Source of the DNA: Epiperipatus broadwayi
Taxonomy: Eukaryota > Onychophora > Udeonychophora > Euonychophora > Peripatidae
Length of the DNA: 64,000 nt
Direction of reading: 5' to 3'
Assembly: GCA_028023455.1 (NCBI GenBank)
Contig: JAQFVV010006272.1
Location: forward strand, 2,064,586 to 2,128,585
Under the pieces are notes generated by a model. That model ran no database searches. It was not told the DNA's origin and saw only the letters and a list, made by a program, of their open reading frames with translations. A program made the translations under genes and the position numbers. Shown one piece after another: positions 26,017-38,033 of this stretch (within the stretch, counting starts at the first letter, position 1; each line of letters starts with the position of its first letter).

Positions 26017-26631
26017 TGTTATATATACGGAATAGTAACAATATAGAATGATAACAATTGACAACGATTGCAGATTGTCAAGCTAATTTTCATAACTAGT
26101 GTATATAGAATGAAATAAAATCAGTGGAACCTGGATCTAATGTCTGACAGATACGGGTCACCAACTACTCCAGAAATATAAAGAAAGCAAACATGACCAA
26201 CACACGACAGGTATAAAAACAAAAGTCAAAAGACTCTCAATTTCCTGCTACAGTGATGGCAGGTGCATGTTCAAAGAGATAATATCCCAGGTACTCGGCA
26301 CCTGTAGGCAATCCAGCCAACTAGGACTGTGAACAGATCGTACTGATCTTTTATTATTTTATAATGCCCAATGGGGCTCTTTCGTGATTAAGTAATTTAT
26401 GCCTGTCACAGGTAGAGTGAACTTATTTATAAGCTTTTAACTTTGGTACGTGGGGAGCATTAGGACATTAAGATCCTCAACTGTTCTCCATATTATATAT
26501 ATATATATGTGTTAGCTATTTATGTATATTAACCTAGTTATTGTATATTAAATTATTATATTCTATACTTTATCTGTTTACTAAACCAAAGTTGTCATTG
26601 CTGATCCGTAGGCGAAAGCCGGGACACAGCA
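26017..26631 (+). repeat. 3' LTR
   Basis: Begins TGTTATATATACGG and ends GACACAGCA, followed by the target duplication ATATG. It retains more CG sites than the 5' LTR by eye. Confidence 0.95.
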
Positions 26632-26636
26632 ATATG

Positions 26637-28189
26637 TATATAAGTAAATGTATTTGTCTTTCTCTCTCTTTAATACAATGCTGTCTTTTTAAATAACTAT
26701 ACACTTTTATTTTTGTATTAATTATTATTGTTGATATCTTAATTAATATATATTTTTAAATTAAATTGTACATAGATATGTTTATATATATTACAATGTA
26801 CTATATATATATAATAAATAAATACATATAAAATTAAATGTATACTGACCACATACATAATCAAATGTTATAAATATTACATATAAATAAGTTTATATTT
26901 TTAATGATTATAGTGGATTATTATAACGCTTTTTATCTTTGAGGATTTTACAGTTTAAGTATATCTATTTAATGAATGTTTTTTTTTTTTTTTTTTAAAT
27001 CTTTACCAGGATTTAAAGGTCTTCATTTTTAAAAATAAATTGATTCGAATAAAAAAAATATTGAAAATTAATAAAAAATACTTCGAAGATTAAATATAAT
27101 TAAAATTTTGTATAATAAATGATGTTGAACTTATTAATAATTTAAATTTAAAATAATATATATAATACCATTTTCATTATTTAAATAGGCAGGTTAATTA
27201 AATATCAAACGAATAAATCTTATTGATTTCATTTGCAAATATTCACATTTAAATTTATTTAAAATGATAATGAGTAGTAAAACAGTCCATCTATTGCTAT
27301 AAAGGGCATAAAATAAGAAATTAATTATAATATGTTATCTAATAAATTTGCGTATAAAAAACTTAATTGCTCTTGTAAAAAACTACGTTTAAAATTCAAT
27401 AATTGATATTCTGTGTAGGCTTTGTTGATGGATGGAATATAATTAGTAAACATTAAACATTATAAAAAAATAAAAACTCATTCTTTTATTTTTTTTTACA
27501 CTATTCACATAAAATATTTTGATTGTATTAGATAATAATCATCACCATCTTGTCATTTGTTTGACCTATATTGAATAAACTAGACAAACATCTTCATCCT
27601 TGTTGTAGGCACAATAGTTTCGTTTAATGATAAAAAAAAAATACAACAAGCGTAAAGAGAATAAAAATAGTGTTGCACAAAGTATAAAATAATAAGAGTC
27701 ATTGCTTAAGAGACTATGTAATAATGACTTCATCTATTTCTGTTTCCTTCAGCTCATTGATATTCATTTCACTGATTACCCTTAAAATCTTTTAAGTTCT
27801 TTGAGAAATTTTCAGCTATATACAAATTTTACTCAGGGTTAAATCTCACATTATGGTTTTGGTGGGATAATGTGTTATACTATTTCTCCATGAAAACTTT
27901 TGTCAAAAATAAAACAGACATTAAAATATGTAGATATTAATACAACTCTTTTGTGTTGAGTTTAAAATTAAAAAAAAATTGTATTGAAATTTTAAACTAA
28001 AAAAATTGAAACTAAAAAAATTGATGATGTATTTCGTTTATTATTTAAATTAATAGCATAAGATTCTGTATAAAGAATTAAAACTGTTTCACTTTTTATT
28101 AATAAATGCATGACTATTAAATAGAATTGAATAAAAGTTGGTAGCTGACATATCTTTTATATATATATAATTAAAATAAAATAGAAATT
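26637..28189. other. Intronic AT-rich stretch
   Basis: No gene or repeat family recognised. Confidence 0.4.
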
Positions 28190-28309
28190 CATATAACACA
28201 ATACTAGCCAAAACAACAAAATTTTACTAAAATTCTTCCATAACCATAGTTCCATTTATTAACAAATAGACTTTCTCAAATGAAATTCAACTAAACATAC
28301 AATATATAT
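28190..28309 (-). repeat. PLE 3' tail fragment
   Basis: Similar to the tail of the PLE fossil at 18.6 kb and of the fragment at 29.1-29.2 kb (shared AATACTAG, ACTAAAATTCTT and CAAATGAAATTCAAC blocks). Only the non-coding tail is present. Confidence 0.6.
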
Positions 28310-28464
28310 AGTCAAAATAAGAGTCATAGATCACATGACCCTATCTCTTAAGCTTGTAAGTTATAAAAACAATGAGGATTGTCAATTCCTCTACAAGCTT
28401 TGTGATAAATGCTTAGCCAGAGCCAGCACTTAAAATATCTCTGTCAGGAACCCCTCCCCAAATG

Positions 28465-28501
28465 CCTGACCACGGTTTCGTGCTTTGGCACTCCTCAGAG
28501 A
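28465..28501 (-). ncRNA. Hammerhead-ribozyme-like motif with intact core
   Basis: Minus strand. CTGAGGA (28492-28498), stem II GTGC-CAAA-GCAC, then GAAA, stem III ACC/GGT with a 2-nt loop, and GTC ending at 28468. Every conserved core position (CUGANGA, GAAA, NUH) is satisfied. Stem I is short next to the core (CT/AG plus a G-T pair) and then interrupted; outer AACC/GGTT pairing is possible. Paired by eye; activity is unknown. Confidence 0.55.
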
Positions 28502-28954
28502 GGTGTCAGGGTAGGTTCAGACACTAGATCTAAAAATACCAACCCAAAGCCAGCATTTAACTAAAAGTTATCTATTGAGTGGAAAATCTGAAATTTTCAG
28601 ACATCTACATGTCTTCAAACCCAGCTATCCAACTCAAATAGCTATATGGGGCTGATAGATCTTCAGCCATACCACATAGTAGTAGTCTTAGCAATATAAA
28701 AATTGCCTAAGACTTATGGCAGAGACTATAAATAGTCAAAATAAGAGTCATAAATCACATGACTCTATCTCTTAAGCTTGTAAGTTATAAAAATAATGAG
28801 GATTGCCAATTCCTCTACAAGCTTTGTGATAAATGCTTAGCCAGAGCCAGCACTTAAAACATGTCTGTCAGATTTTCCACTCATCTATTAACTTTTAGTT
28901 AAATGCTGGCTTTGGGTTGGTATTTTTAGATCTAGTGTCTGAACCTACCCCGAC

Positions 28955-28995
28955 ACCTCTCTGAGAAGTGCCAAAGCATAAAACCATGATCAGAG
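28955..28995 (+). ncRNA. Decayed hammerhead-like mate in the inverted arm
   Basis: The inverted copy of the motif at 28465-28501 reads CTGAGAA, GTGC-CAAA-GCAT, AAAAC, ATC. Core positions are changed, so it is probably inactive. Confidence 0.4.
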
Positions 28996-29099
28996 GTTTG
29001 GGGAGGTGTTCCAGACAGAGATATTTTAAGTGCTGGCTCTGGATAAGCATTTATCACAAAGCTTGTAGAGGAATTGGCAATACTCATTGTTTTTATATA

Positions 29100-29480
29100 A
29101 CATATATGTATAAAATACAAAACCATAAAACAATACAATACTAGATAAAAATCCAAACGTTACCAAAATCCTTGCACAACCATGGTTTCACCTACTAAAC
29201 AAGTAGATCTTCTCAAGTGAAAATCAAACTAAAGAAGCCAACATGTATATATAAAACAAACCTTCTCATAATTCATTTCAAAAACCAACTTCCCTTTATA
29301 TCAAAAGATATCTTCATAAGATTAATAGCCTCAGATATAAGAAGTTTTATCATTAAAGTTTCCTTTACTCTTTTCTTTAATTCATTCTTTTTTAAAAAAA
29401 ATAATTGTTGCATTGTCAAACAATATTTTAGGACCTGTACTCAATTTATGATTATATAAAGCTGAGTTATGATACCTGTT
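29100..29480 (-). pseudogene. PLE 3' end fragment (end of GIY-YIG domain and tail)
   Basis: Minus-strand relic reading YHNSALYNHKLSTGPKILF...NATII at about 29400-29475, matching the end of the GIY-YIG domain at 18.85-18.91 kb. The non-coding tail follows at 29110-29230. It is truncated at its 5' side, where a short palindrome follows. Confidence 0.65.
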
Positions 29481-29525
29481 AGGTATCATAACTCAACTTT
29501 ATATATTCATGAATTGAGTACAGGT
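29433..29525. repeat. Short palindrome at the truncated PLE end
   Basis: Arms 29433-29477 and 29481-29525 (ACCTGTACTCAAT... against ...ATTGAGTACAGGT) are near-perfect reverse complements with a 3-nt centre. The PLE terminal 45 bp seem to have been copied in inverted form. Confidence 0.85.
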
Positions 29526-29529
29526 CATA

Positions 29530-30915
29530 GGTATTGTACTAGTTAAAATTGTATGTTAACTCAACATGATTTACAGCCTGGGCAAAAGTACCTCGAATCC
29601 AACCATATGCAAGATGAAAGATCAAGAATATTTATGGATTCTACCCTGTTTACCCACTCTATAAATTGACCAACTAATTACATCATTTTTGAGGCAAGCA
29701 ATTAATCTTCTCTAAACTCCAGCCAGCAGCATCAACAGTAGAACATGAGCCTCGACTAATTCTAATGTTTTAACTCTAACATTCATTCTAATCACACCTA
29801 TTCATGAACTTAAAAATAGGAATGGTATGAGTGTGACCTTGGGTCATCAGATAATAGCAGCACTATAATTAAATAGAAACACTAATTTTAGAATAAAATT
29901 AATGGAAACTAACCACAGGTAAATTAAATTCACATATATATTTAATAAAAAACATCTTTATAATTCTTTAATGTCTCACTGAATAATTATTTCATTATTT
30001 GTTAACATCAATTTTGATCATGTCACTCATTATGCCTCATGTAAGGAAGTGGTATAGTTTATATGCCAATTTAAACAGATAAAATGATTAGAGTTCTATG
30101 GTAGACACCCACTCAAGTCTGTGATATAAGAAATAAATATTTTAATTAGCCCTATTTTTAGTAACTTTAATATAAGTAAAAATTATTCTAAGAGAGAAAT
30201 AATTTGATCATATTTTTAGGAAATGGCTTCGAAGAGAGTGACACGCTTAAATGTAAGTGGATCGTGATATTCTTAACTAAATAATTCACTGCTAGTAAAA
30301 CATAAATAATATGATCAGACCATCATCCAACTGCCATGAAGTGCTCAGAAACAAAAGAAACTAATCAGACCCAACATTTGACATTACACAACCAACACAA
30401 ACTCAATTCCCCTGCCCTGTTTTGCAAAGAAAATAAGACAAAATGGTTTGTGCAATTTGAAAACCTCAAAAACATTTCAGGTGAAAGATCGGGAATCACC
30501 AAGGTTTGCTAAGCTTAGCTTACCCTGGGTCTTCCCAATTTTGTCTTTCATACCCTGACCAAAATTTATCTCATGAATGTATCATGTGTTATAATTCTGA
30601 CTTAGCAATCAAAGAACAAAAACAGGCAATCAAGCAAAGTACTGGCAAGGCAAAATACAAATATTGGCAAAATAGATTTTTAAAATTAAATATGAAACTT
30701 GTACTGTGCCATGAAAGATTATACTGATATAATATGGATTGACCAAGATTGGATCAACATAAAATAAGCATTACCTTAAAAAAAAATCGCACCAATATTT
30801 TAAATTTAATATTTATATTCTCTCTTACCATTACAAGAAGAAATTTTCTAAAACATCCACCCTTTCATTCTTTTTAAAATGAAATATAATTAAATAAAAT
30901 CTCATCAATGAGGGG
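29530..30915. other. Intronic stretch, nothing recognised
   Basis: A short ORF near 30506-30727 shows no recognisable motif. Confidence 0.35.
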
Positions 30916-31490
30916 CCTTGGCATCCATTGATAACTCTAGCTTGCTGTGTGTGGCAATATGTATAGTGAGCTTTGCCTGTTTTAAAACAGTTATAAGCAA
31001 GCATAAGAAGTGGTGGTAAAGTGATGTTTATTGGCTTAAAATCAATCCTCCCTAATAGGATAGTGGTGGCTATGGTTATTAAAGAACCAGACACCAAAAT
31101 GTATGGATACTGAATTAAGTTCAGACTCATATGACTATATAAGCTAATGAGATTGGATTGGAAACATTAAGGTGTTTTCAATTTAAGACTCATAGTTTTA
31201 TAGTTAAGTGGAGATCAAAGGTGGCTGCTATAGGGTTGCATTAGATCCTAAGATTTAATTGCAGTGCTCTCAGATTCAAGGCTTCTCACTGATGAAGGCC
31301 ACAAGCCAGAAACTAGTCTGTGGATGTTGGATGAGTAGACACTAGATAGGGATTTTATGCACAAACCTTTTGGCATCCATTGATTACTCTAGCTTGCTGT
31401 GTGTGGCAATAAGTATAGTGAGTTTTGCCTGTTTTAAACAGTTATAAGCAAGCATAAGAAGTGGTGGTCATGAGATGTTTGTTGGTTTAA
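30916..31490. repeat. Repeated element pieces with direct copies
   Basis: The block around TCTAGCTTGCTGTGTGTGGC occurs at about 30939 and 31391 in the same direction (about 450 bp apart). The stretch 31182-31430 matches the right arm of the foldback at 38.28-38.78 kb, including GGGATTTTATGCACAAACC. Confidence 0.75.
31283..31324 (+). ncRNA. Hammerhead-ribozyme-like motif with intact core
   Basis: CTGATGA (31289-31295), stem II GGC-CACAA-GCC with an A:A pair at its base, GAAAC (31309-31313), two loop bases, then GTC (31316-31318). Stem I TTCTCA/TGTGGA pairs at five of six positions. ACTAGT around stem III is self-complementary. Paired by eye. Confidence 0.5.
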
Positions 31491-32730
31491 GGTTCATTAA
31501 TATAAGCACTTTTCTTTGTTAACCGGTAACATTTCATCCTCATTTTTTGTTGTTGTTAAAAAAAACAGTATAATAGTAACAATAATCATAATTAAACAAA
31601 TTGAATTTATAGTTTAAGACCCTTAGATTATATCACTGATGACATATTTTAAAATTATCTGACCAATTTTTTTATTTTAGGTGTTTATGATTATATCTGT
31701 TGATAGTCAGAAGTTCTTACTTTCTTATATTTTTTTATATGCAATCTAGCAGATCCAGCTTCAGATTTCTCAATCTATACTTCTAGCTGGTTATTAAGAG
31801 TAGATTTCTTTCTCCTTTACATTTATCATCTGTTTAGGATGGTCACTAACAGTAAATGCAATACTTTCTGGAATCATTATTTCAGGCTAGTCAGCACTAG
31901 TATCATCCTTTCTTCCTCATTGTCAGTTTACATGTTGGCTATTATCACTTTGATTGTAAAAATCTCTGGACAAGACTAAACTTATCTTTGATGGTAATGA
32001 TATTAATTTATTTTTCTTTTCATACTAGGACTAAACTTTGGGACATTTCTCTTTTTTATAACTTTATATCACAAGGCAGAGGTGAACACATGTACAGGGT
32101 AATAGGACACTTCCATTAAGGAAGCTGTCAAAAGTAAAAGTATTCTTCTCCACTATTTGCAAATATAGCTTGCAGGAGACGACTTTGCTGCATGACTTCA
32201 CTATTTAAGGGTATGATTAAGTAGAAATTATTGTACTCACTGCTCTAATTTTTTTCATTTGCTTCACTAAACAAGCACATTCTGACCTAAATTAATTATC
32301 TAATCCCTTTTATAATTTCACTCTCACTTTTTCAAAAAAATATGTTTTCAAAGATATGTCATTCCCAATTTCAAGCTGTCTGCTTCCTAAAGTATCTATT
32401 TATTAATCAATCTTTTAATTATATTTTTTCGCCAACAATATTCCCCTTTTAGATAAAAAATAAATTGTATTCATATTATAATAACACATTGTATGTAATA
32501 AGAAATATTAATAACCTACTATTTAAAATTAACTTTACTAACTCCAATTTTTTTTTCATATTTTTAAAATATGCACATTTCAGCTTTTATTTTAGTTTCC
32601 TCATTAATTTACTGAACTGCATTTTAAAATTAACTCGTTGTCACTTAATTATTATAATTAGATTTTACTTTTCTAGAAAAAGGCATAAAATAACTGAAAG
32701 GTGATATTTTTCCAAATACACATATTTCAT
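31491..32730. other. Intronic AT-rich stretch
   Basis: No gene or repeat family recognised. Confidence 0.35.
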
Positions 32731-33220
32731 GTGTGAGTATGTTGGACTATATCCATCATTTATCATTAAATGCTGAATGTCTAGAAAGTTTTAAACTTCA
32801 TTTAAAATTTTCAAATACAAATTGTTAGTAACAAAAATGTTTTGAATAGTATTATTGTCCACTCTTCTTCAGGTGTTGCTGGACTCACCATTAACAATAT
32901 TAGCACAGACAATGCTTTAACCAACTGAGTTATTCCATAAAAGGCAACAATCAGTCAAAATTTCATAATCTTATCCATGAGACAACAGCTCAGTTGATTA
33001 GAGCATTACCTATGCTAATATTATAACTGCTCAGGGCAGCAACAGCTGAAGAAGAGAGGGATAATAATACTATTCAAAACATTGTATTATAACCTGTGTT
33101 GTTTATTTGTGTGTTAGTGCTAACAAGTTGTTTGTATTGAAAAGTTTAAATAATGTTTAAAATTTTCTAGACATTCAACATTTAATGATAGATGACAGAA
33201 ATAGTCCAACATATTATCAC
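32731..33220. repeat. Foldback element with tRNA-like core
   Basis: Left arm 32731-32940 and right arm 32989-33220 are imperfect reverse complements. The inner parts contain a tRNA box-A-like sequence (AGCTCAGTTGATTAGAGCA, + strand, 32987-33005; its inverted mate at about 32924-32940). The ends share TTGGACTAT.TCCATCAT with the hairpin at 35241-35360, so both belong to one family. Confidence 0.75.
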
Positions 33221-33838
33221 ATATATTATACCATCATCACAAATCTTCGAGCAAATACACTTATTTCAGCTTCTTTAACTATCTCATTCCTCTGCTGGGA
33301 CCTAATATTAAATCCACATTTTCTCTACCCCCATCCTACATTCTTTTACTGTTGTACTGCTTTTTGTTTGTAGGTACTTTTATAAGGGGCTGCAATATCA
33401 AATGGTCAGTTCTATTTTTTTCTTATTTTTCTAATTAGTCATAATCAATTACTTATATCATTTCTTAGTTTTTCTTTTTTATGCAACCTATTGTTACTTT
33501 TAAAAATGTTGTTCTATTTGTTTCATTCTTTTTTTCAATATTCATTCCTTTTTCCTCTTTATTTTCTGCCCCTATATTTTTAATTTTACAGATTTCCAAG
33601 TTTTTATTTAAATTGTTTTTGATCAGTTTTTTTTACTAGACCATGATTTTGATCCATATAAACTTATAATCTAAATTGAACAAATTCAACATGATGAATA
33701 AAATTGTTATACTTTTTTAAAATTAAAATATAGTTGAAAACATTTAAACTGTAATATATTTTTATTATATATGCAAATAAAGTTTTTTACATATGTAAAT
33801 ACATATATAATTGTTTATATGATAATTTTTTTTTACAG
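33221..33838. other. End of the first long intron
   Basis: Pyrimidine- and AT-rich, ending TTTTTTTTTACAG. No other feature seen. Confidence 0.5.
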
Positions 33839-33883
33839 GATGAAAAAAATGAAGTTATGAAAACTAATGTTTGGTTAACAATG
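33839..33883 (+). CDS. nAChR subunit, 45-bp exon
   Basis: Fifteen codons, DEKNEVMKTNVWLTM, follow directly in phase 0 after the IVDV of the previous exon. They match the conserved nAChR block DEKNQ...TN.WL, part of the beta-strand 1/2 region of the extracellular agonist-binding domain. The acceptor is TTTTACAG and the donor GTATGT. Length and phase equal the homologous 45-bp exon in other animals' nAChR genes. Confidence is high despite its size, because both neighbours continue the same protein. Confidence 0.93.
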
Positions 33884-35240
33884 GTATGTACAAAAATAAT
33901 TTGTAATGATGTATAATATTTTATATATATATATTAATTTGAAAACAAATAATTTTAAGGTGTAGTTTCTACTTTTTAAGTGAATGTGAAAAAGTCATTT
34001 GTTAAATATTTATTAATTAAATATTACATTACAATAGCAATGCAATTATTATTTAATACTTTCTGTATTACATTTTTAGAGGCTGGAGTGTGAAAATAAA
34101 CTCTGGAAATTATTTTTTCTCTAGATAAAAATTCTAAATGCTCATTTAGCATTAATAATACATGACATGTTGGATTGAGAATATTTTAGATTTTTAAAAA
34201 TACTCCCAGCTTTGTTCTGAATATGAATTTCATATTATGAGTACAACAGAATAATATAGTATGTTTTGTAGCATAGTGCTTTTTCTGTGTATTGTAGATA
34301 GGTGATAATTATTTCATTTTTTTATGCTGTAGTACAAAATGTTAACATTTGTAATAATCAATAGTTTATAAATAACTAATCAATATTTAGTGATAGGTTA
34401 ACTTATAGTTAAAAGTCTTACTGAAGACTTCAATTATTTCTGCATATAAGAATAGACTAGATAATATAACAAATAAAAAACTGTACTCTCAATTTAAAAT
34501 GTTTACCCTATCAAAGTAATTAAGTTAGGTATTTAGAGCATAGAAAATGTAATATATTATAGTAATATCAAATATTAATACAGATGCAGCCAAAATATTA
34601 AGGCTTTAAAATCAAAGTGGGCACAGTTAAGACACATATAAATAGAAAGTTCTGAGTGGTTTTTTAGAGTGTGGATATTCTGGTGTTTCAAATCTCTGAT
34701 TACCTGGCAGACATGTTAGTGAAATATATTTATAATGTGAGAAATTGGTCTGGATCATTTTTCACAAAATGAAACTTCAAGATTTGTAACAGATTTTGAG
34801 CAGTGTGGCAAATCTGGAAGATTTCATGATTGATTATGACATATAATATATGATATTCTGATTAGCTTGAATAAACAAACCTCTTCATAAATTGTGTAAC
34901 AGGAATCTGTGGTTAAATAATTTCATTCATTAAAAATATATCTAAATAATAAATGATAGCTCAGTTACTATAGTAAAAGTATGCTAAAAAGGTATTTGCA
35001 AAGTAACCAATTTTCACTGCAAGTATAGGCTTTTTTATAGTAGATAATGACATTATTTTAAAAACTTGCAGCTCCTATTTGCACAGATGCTGCAATAAAT
35101 CATTAATTAATGATAGATTGTTTACAATATTGTAAATATATTAAATATTTACAAGCATATTTACAAGCTGATATTATTAATTGGTCATTCTAATTTATAA
35201 AAGAGAAAAAATAAACAAGCAACAAAAGTTAAAGATAATT
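33884..35240. other. Intronic AT-rich stretch
   Basis: Nothing recognised. Confidence 0.4.
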
Positions 35241-35360
35241 GTATTTTTATATTGGACTATTTCCATCATCTAATATATGTATTAAATATCTTTAGAAATT
35301 TTTTTTTAAAAACAGTCAATACATATATTAGATGATGGAAATAGTCCAATATAAAAATAC
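35241..35360. repeat. Perfect hairpin, 43-bp arms
   Basis: Arms 35241-35283 and 35318-35360 are exact reverse complements over 43 bp with a 34-nt spacer. The arm contains ATTGGACTATTTCCATCATC, shared with the foldback at 32.7-33.2 kb. It looks like an internally deleted, young member of that family. Confidence 0.92.
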
Positions 35361-36199
35361 ATCTAGAACATCATCATCACAAAGCTTCAGGAAAACACAA
35401 AGTTAAAGACAAGTTTTGATAAAACTAAATAAACAAGCACATTAACCATAAAGAGTTCCAAATATAATCAAAATTAGTTCTTTAGAATATTTTTTTGACA
35501 ACTTACACAGGTGCATTTTATTTTTTTCTGAAATAAGCAATTTTTTTTTCTTAAACGATGTTAACATTTTTGTAACTGTAGCTTTCCATTATATTTTAGT
35601 TTGTCATATTATTTTAATAGAAAAAATCATATGTAAAATATACTCCAACTTTCATGAAAATTATATTCTTGTTTATCCGAAAATACTTTTTAGAATGTCT
35701 GTTATTCTTCATTTACTATATATGCTCAAATCCTATGAAAATGCATCTTTGCAATTAATATCATTACATTTAGCAAATTTAAATATATTAGCTAATGCTA
35801 TAATATTTGTTATCATATATTCAGAATATTATGTACCATATTTAAATAAAAATTTTCAAATGCATTTATTTTACATTAATGGAAAGGGGATCATGTTTTA
35901 CCTTCCTGTAATATTCTTGACAGATTATCCATTCTATATTGAACTAGCTTAGCTGAAGTAGTTACATTGTTAATATATCCTTTCTATCTTTTAAAATGTT
36001 ATTTGCAGCATAGCCATATTAAAGTCTGTATTGCAATTCAATATCCAATGCCACAATTTTATCTAAAAAGACATTAAGATATCCTCAAGCTATTATCTAT
36101 TCAAGCTACATTTTATTCAAAAATTTTTTTCATTGCTAATCTATTGTGTTTTTGAACACAAATTTCTTAACTCAAAATATTAAAAATATTTTGAAGATT

Positions 36200-37130
36200 A
36201 TCCTTTGAGTTGGACTGCCAATGTTCAATTAACAAAATGAAGTTCTTAATTTACTTTATAGAGTTCAAATTAAAAACTTTACATTATATATTAATGGCTG
36301 CTTCGTGAAGCAGTCTACAAATTGTTCCAAAATCAAATTGGAGATCAATATCTGTTTTTATTTAAAATTGGTTTATTTTTAAGTACTGTTTTTTTCTCTT
36401 ACTGGTAGTGATACTTTTTTCATATTATTTATTATATATAGAAGCCTCAGATAAACAGCTAAATTAAACATTGTCACAATCTTTTCTTTATTAATTTAGT
36501 CAAATATCAGGTCAAACTGATGAACCGTAATAAAAATTATATTTTTGCTTACATTTCTGTCATGTTTTTTGATTTTTTAAAATAATATTTTTAAAAATAC
36601 TTTTGTTGTAATAAAAAATGATAGTTTGTGATAATTACTGGGTTCAAACATTCCTAAAAAGTTTCATAAATTATGAAGTCAGCCTATTTTAACATATTTC
36701 CTGGAATTCCATCAGAACTTATAGACTTTCCATTTTAAAATTATTTAAAAATAAGAGCTGTTTATTTTCATCAAATTGGATGTCTCTAAGTAAAATGAAG
36801 AAATAAATTTATTATTAGAAAGTATTTTTATACCATTCTTCAAAAGTTTACCAAAATATTACTAGTGTCTGTTGAAAACATGATTGCATCATATAAAAGA
36901 ACATCCATTAACTAACGATTTAACTTTTATTGACAATGATATCATTTCTAAAATTGATGTGTTATTATCAATCTATCTCTAAAGAACTAAAATTTTATAA
37001 TTAACAAATTATTAAATCTTTTCAATTTTTGAAATTCGTTCTTTCATTCTTTATATAGCTTATAGTATTTCTTATTTATTTTGTTATTCAAGTAATTAAA
37101 AAATGCCACATGTTCTATTTTATCAAGTCA
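36200..37130 (-). pseudogene. Possible LINE reverse transcriptase relic
   Basis: Minus strand. A stretch like SSDGIPGNMLK near 36690-36725, preceded by a lysine-rich linker-like region, resembles the fingers of LINE RTs (G.DGIP...LK). The rest is too decayed to confirm. Confidence 0.3.
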
Positions 37131-37153
37131 AATATAAATAATCTGATCTAGTT

Positions 37154-37268
37154 GTCTTGCATTGGTGGTCGAGAGGTTAGCGCGACTGCCTTGCACTAGC
37201 AGGCAGTTGCCCGGGTTGCGGGTTCGCGTCCCGGCCGATGCTATGACACTTAAAAAAAAAAAAAAAAA
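37154..37268 (+). mobile_element. tRNA-derived SINE with 14-bp target-site duplications
   Basis: A tRNA-like 5' part starts GCATTGGTGGTCGAGAGGTT (box A) and has a B box GGGTTCGCGTCCC; its ends GCATTGG and CCGATGC pair like an acceptor stem. An A-tail follows. It is flanked by AATCTGATCTAGTT at 37140-37153 and 37269-37282. The perfect flanks and A-tail show retroposition and recent age. The anticodon loop is irregular, so it is not a tRNA gene. Confidence 0.88.
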
Positions 37269-38033
37269 AATCTGATCTAGTTATAAAACTTTTTTTTGAC
37301 TGTTATCCAAATTTAAAATTCATATTACAGTAATTATTTAGTTTCAATTGCACGTGATTAAGATAGGCATTTTTAAATATTTTACTCTAACACCTTTCAA
37401 TTACTAATGAATATACTGATTATTTTTAACATTATAATAAATAAATAAATAATTTTTGAAAACAACGAGTAGCTTATATTAATTACTAGTTTAAATTTTT
37501 CACAAACGATTCTTACAACATTTTATTAATAGTGTTATTTAGATCAATCTGTTATTATTTCTGTTTGATTTGTTATGTATGCTAAAATAACAAAAAGTTG
37601 CGTAGAAAGTAAAAGTTATAGACGTAAAAAATATTTTTATTCATTGCAAATGATTGCACTGTAATACACGTGTTTGTTTTTTGTTGTGCAATTATTGAAT
37701 TGCTCAATTTCTTAGATCTTCATTGTCCTGAAATATATTATTAAGGAATATTTGAAGATTATCTTAATTTGATAGAGTTTTTAATATAAAAAGTAATAAT
37801 ATTTAACATTCATTTTTATTTTTATCTTGCTATTCTTATTTGAAAAAATTCCCAGTATAATCTAATTTGAATCCCAGGTTATGGTAATATTATGCTAATT
37901 TGTGCTGTATAGATTCTCTTCAAAATACTATGTTTAGGGATATAATTTTTAATTAATTATTCTTATAAGAAAATATATTTAAAAATAAAATGATAAAAGC
38001 AATAATAGTTAGATTAGGTAATATTTTGTAATT

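Larger units (their letters stand above)
21323..26631 (+). mobile_element. Ty3/Gypsy LTR retrotransposon, complete but inactivated
   Basis: A 5.3-kb element in the same orientation as the host gene. It has two 615-bp LTRs beginning TG and ending CA, flanked by the 5-bp duplication ATATG (21318-21322 and 26632-26636). Internally the order is gag, two CCHC zinc knuckles, protease, RT, RNase H, integrase, which is the Gypsy order. Reading frames are broken by at least four in-frame stops and several frameshifts, so it cannot encode its own proteins. LTRs differ at roughly 6-7 percent of sites by eye, many of them transitions at CG/TG/CA sites, indicating an old insertion. Confidence 0.95.
28310..29095. 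repeat. Complex direct and inverted repeat
   Basis: A unit beginning TAGTCAAAATAAGAGTCATA occurs at about 28310 and again at about 28734 in the same direction (424 bp apart). In addition, about 28358-28592 is the reverse complement of about 28866-29095. The RNA could fold into a long hairpin. The arms contain the hammerhead-like motif described separately. Confidence 0.8.
7888..33838 (+). other. nAChR intron, about 25.95 kb
   Basis: It is bounded by GT at 7888 and AG at 33837-33838, with both flanking codons in phase 0. It holds the ~1.7 kb direct repeats, the palindromic SINE, a PLE fossil, the Gypsy element and several foldback repeats. No other host gene was recognised inside it. Confidence 0.85.

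Noticed and set aside
37154-37240. A functional tRNA gene
   Set aside because: Irregular anticodon loop, A-tail and 14-bp TSD show a SINE.
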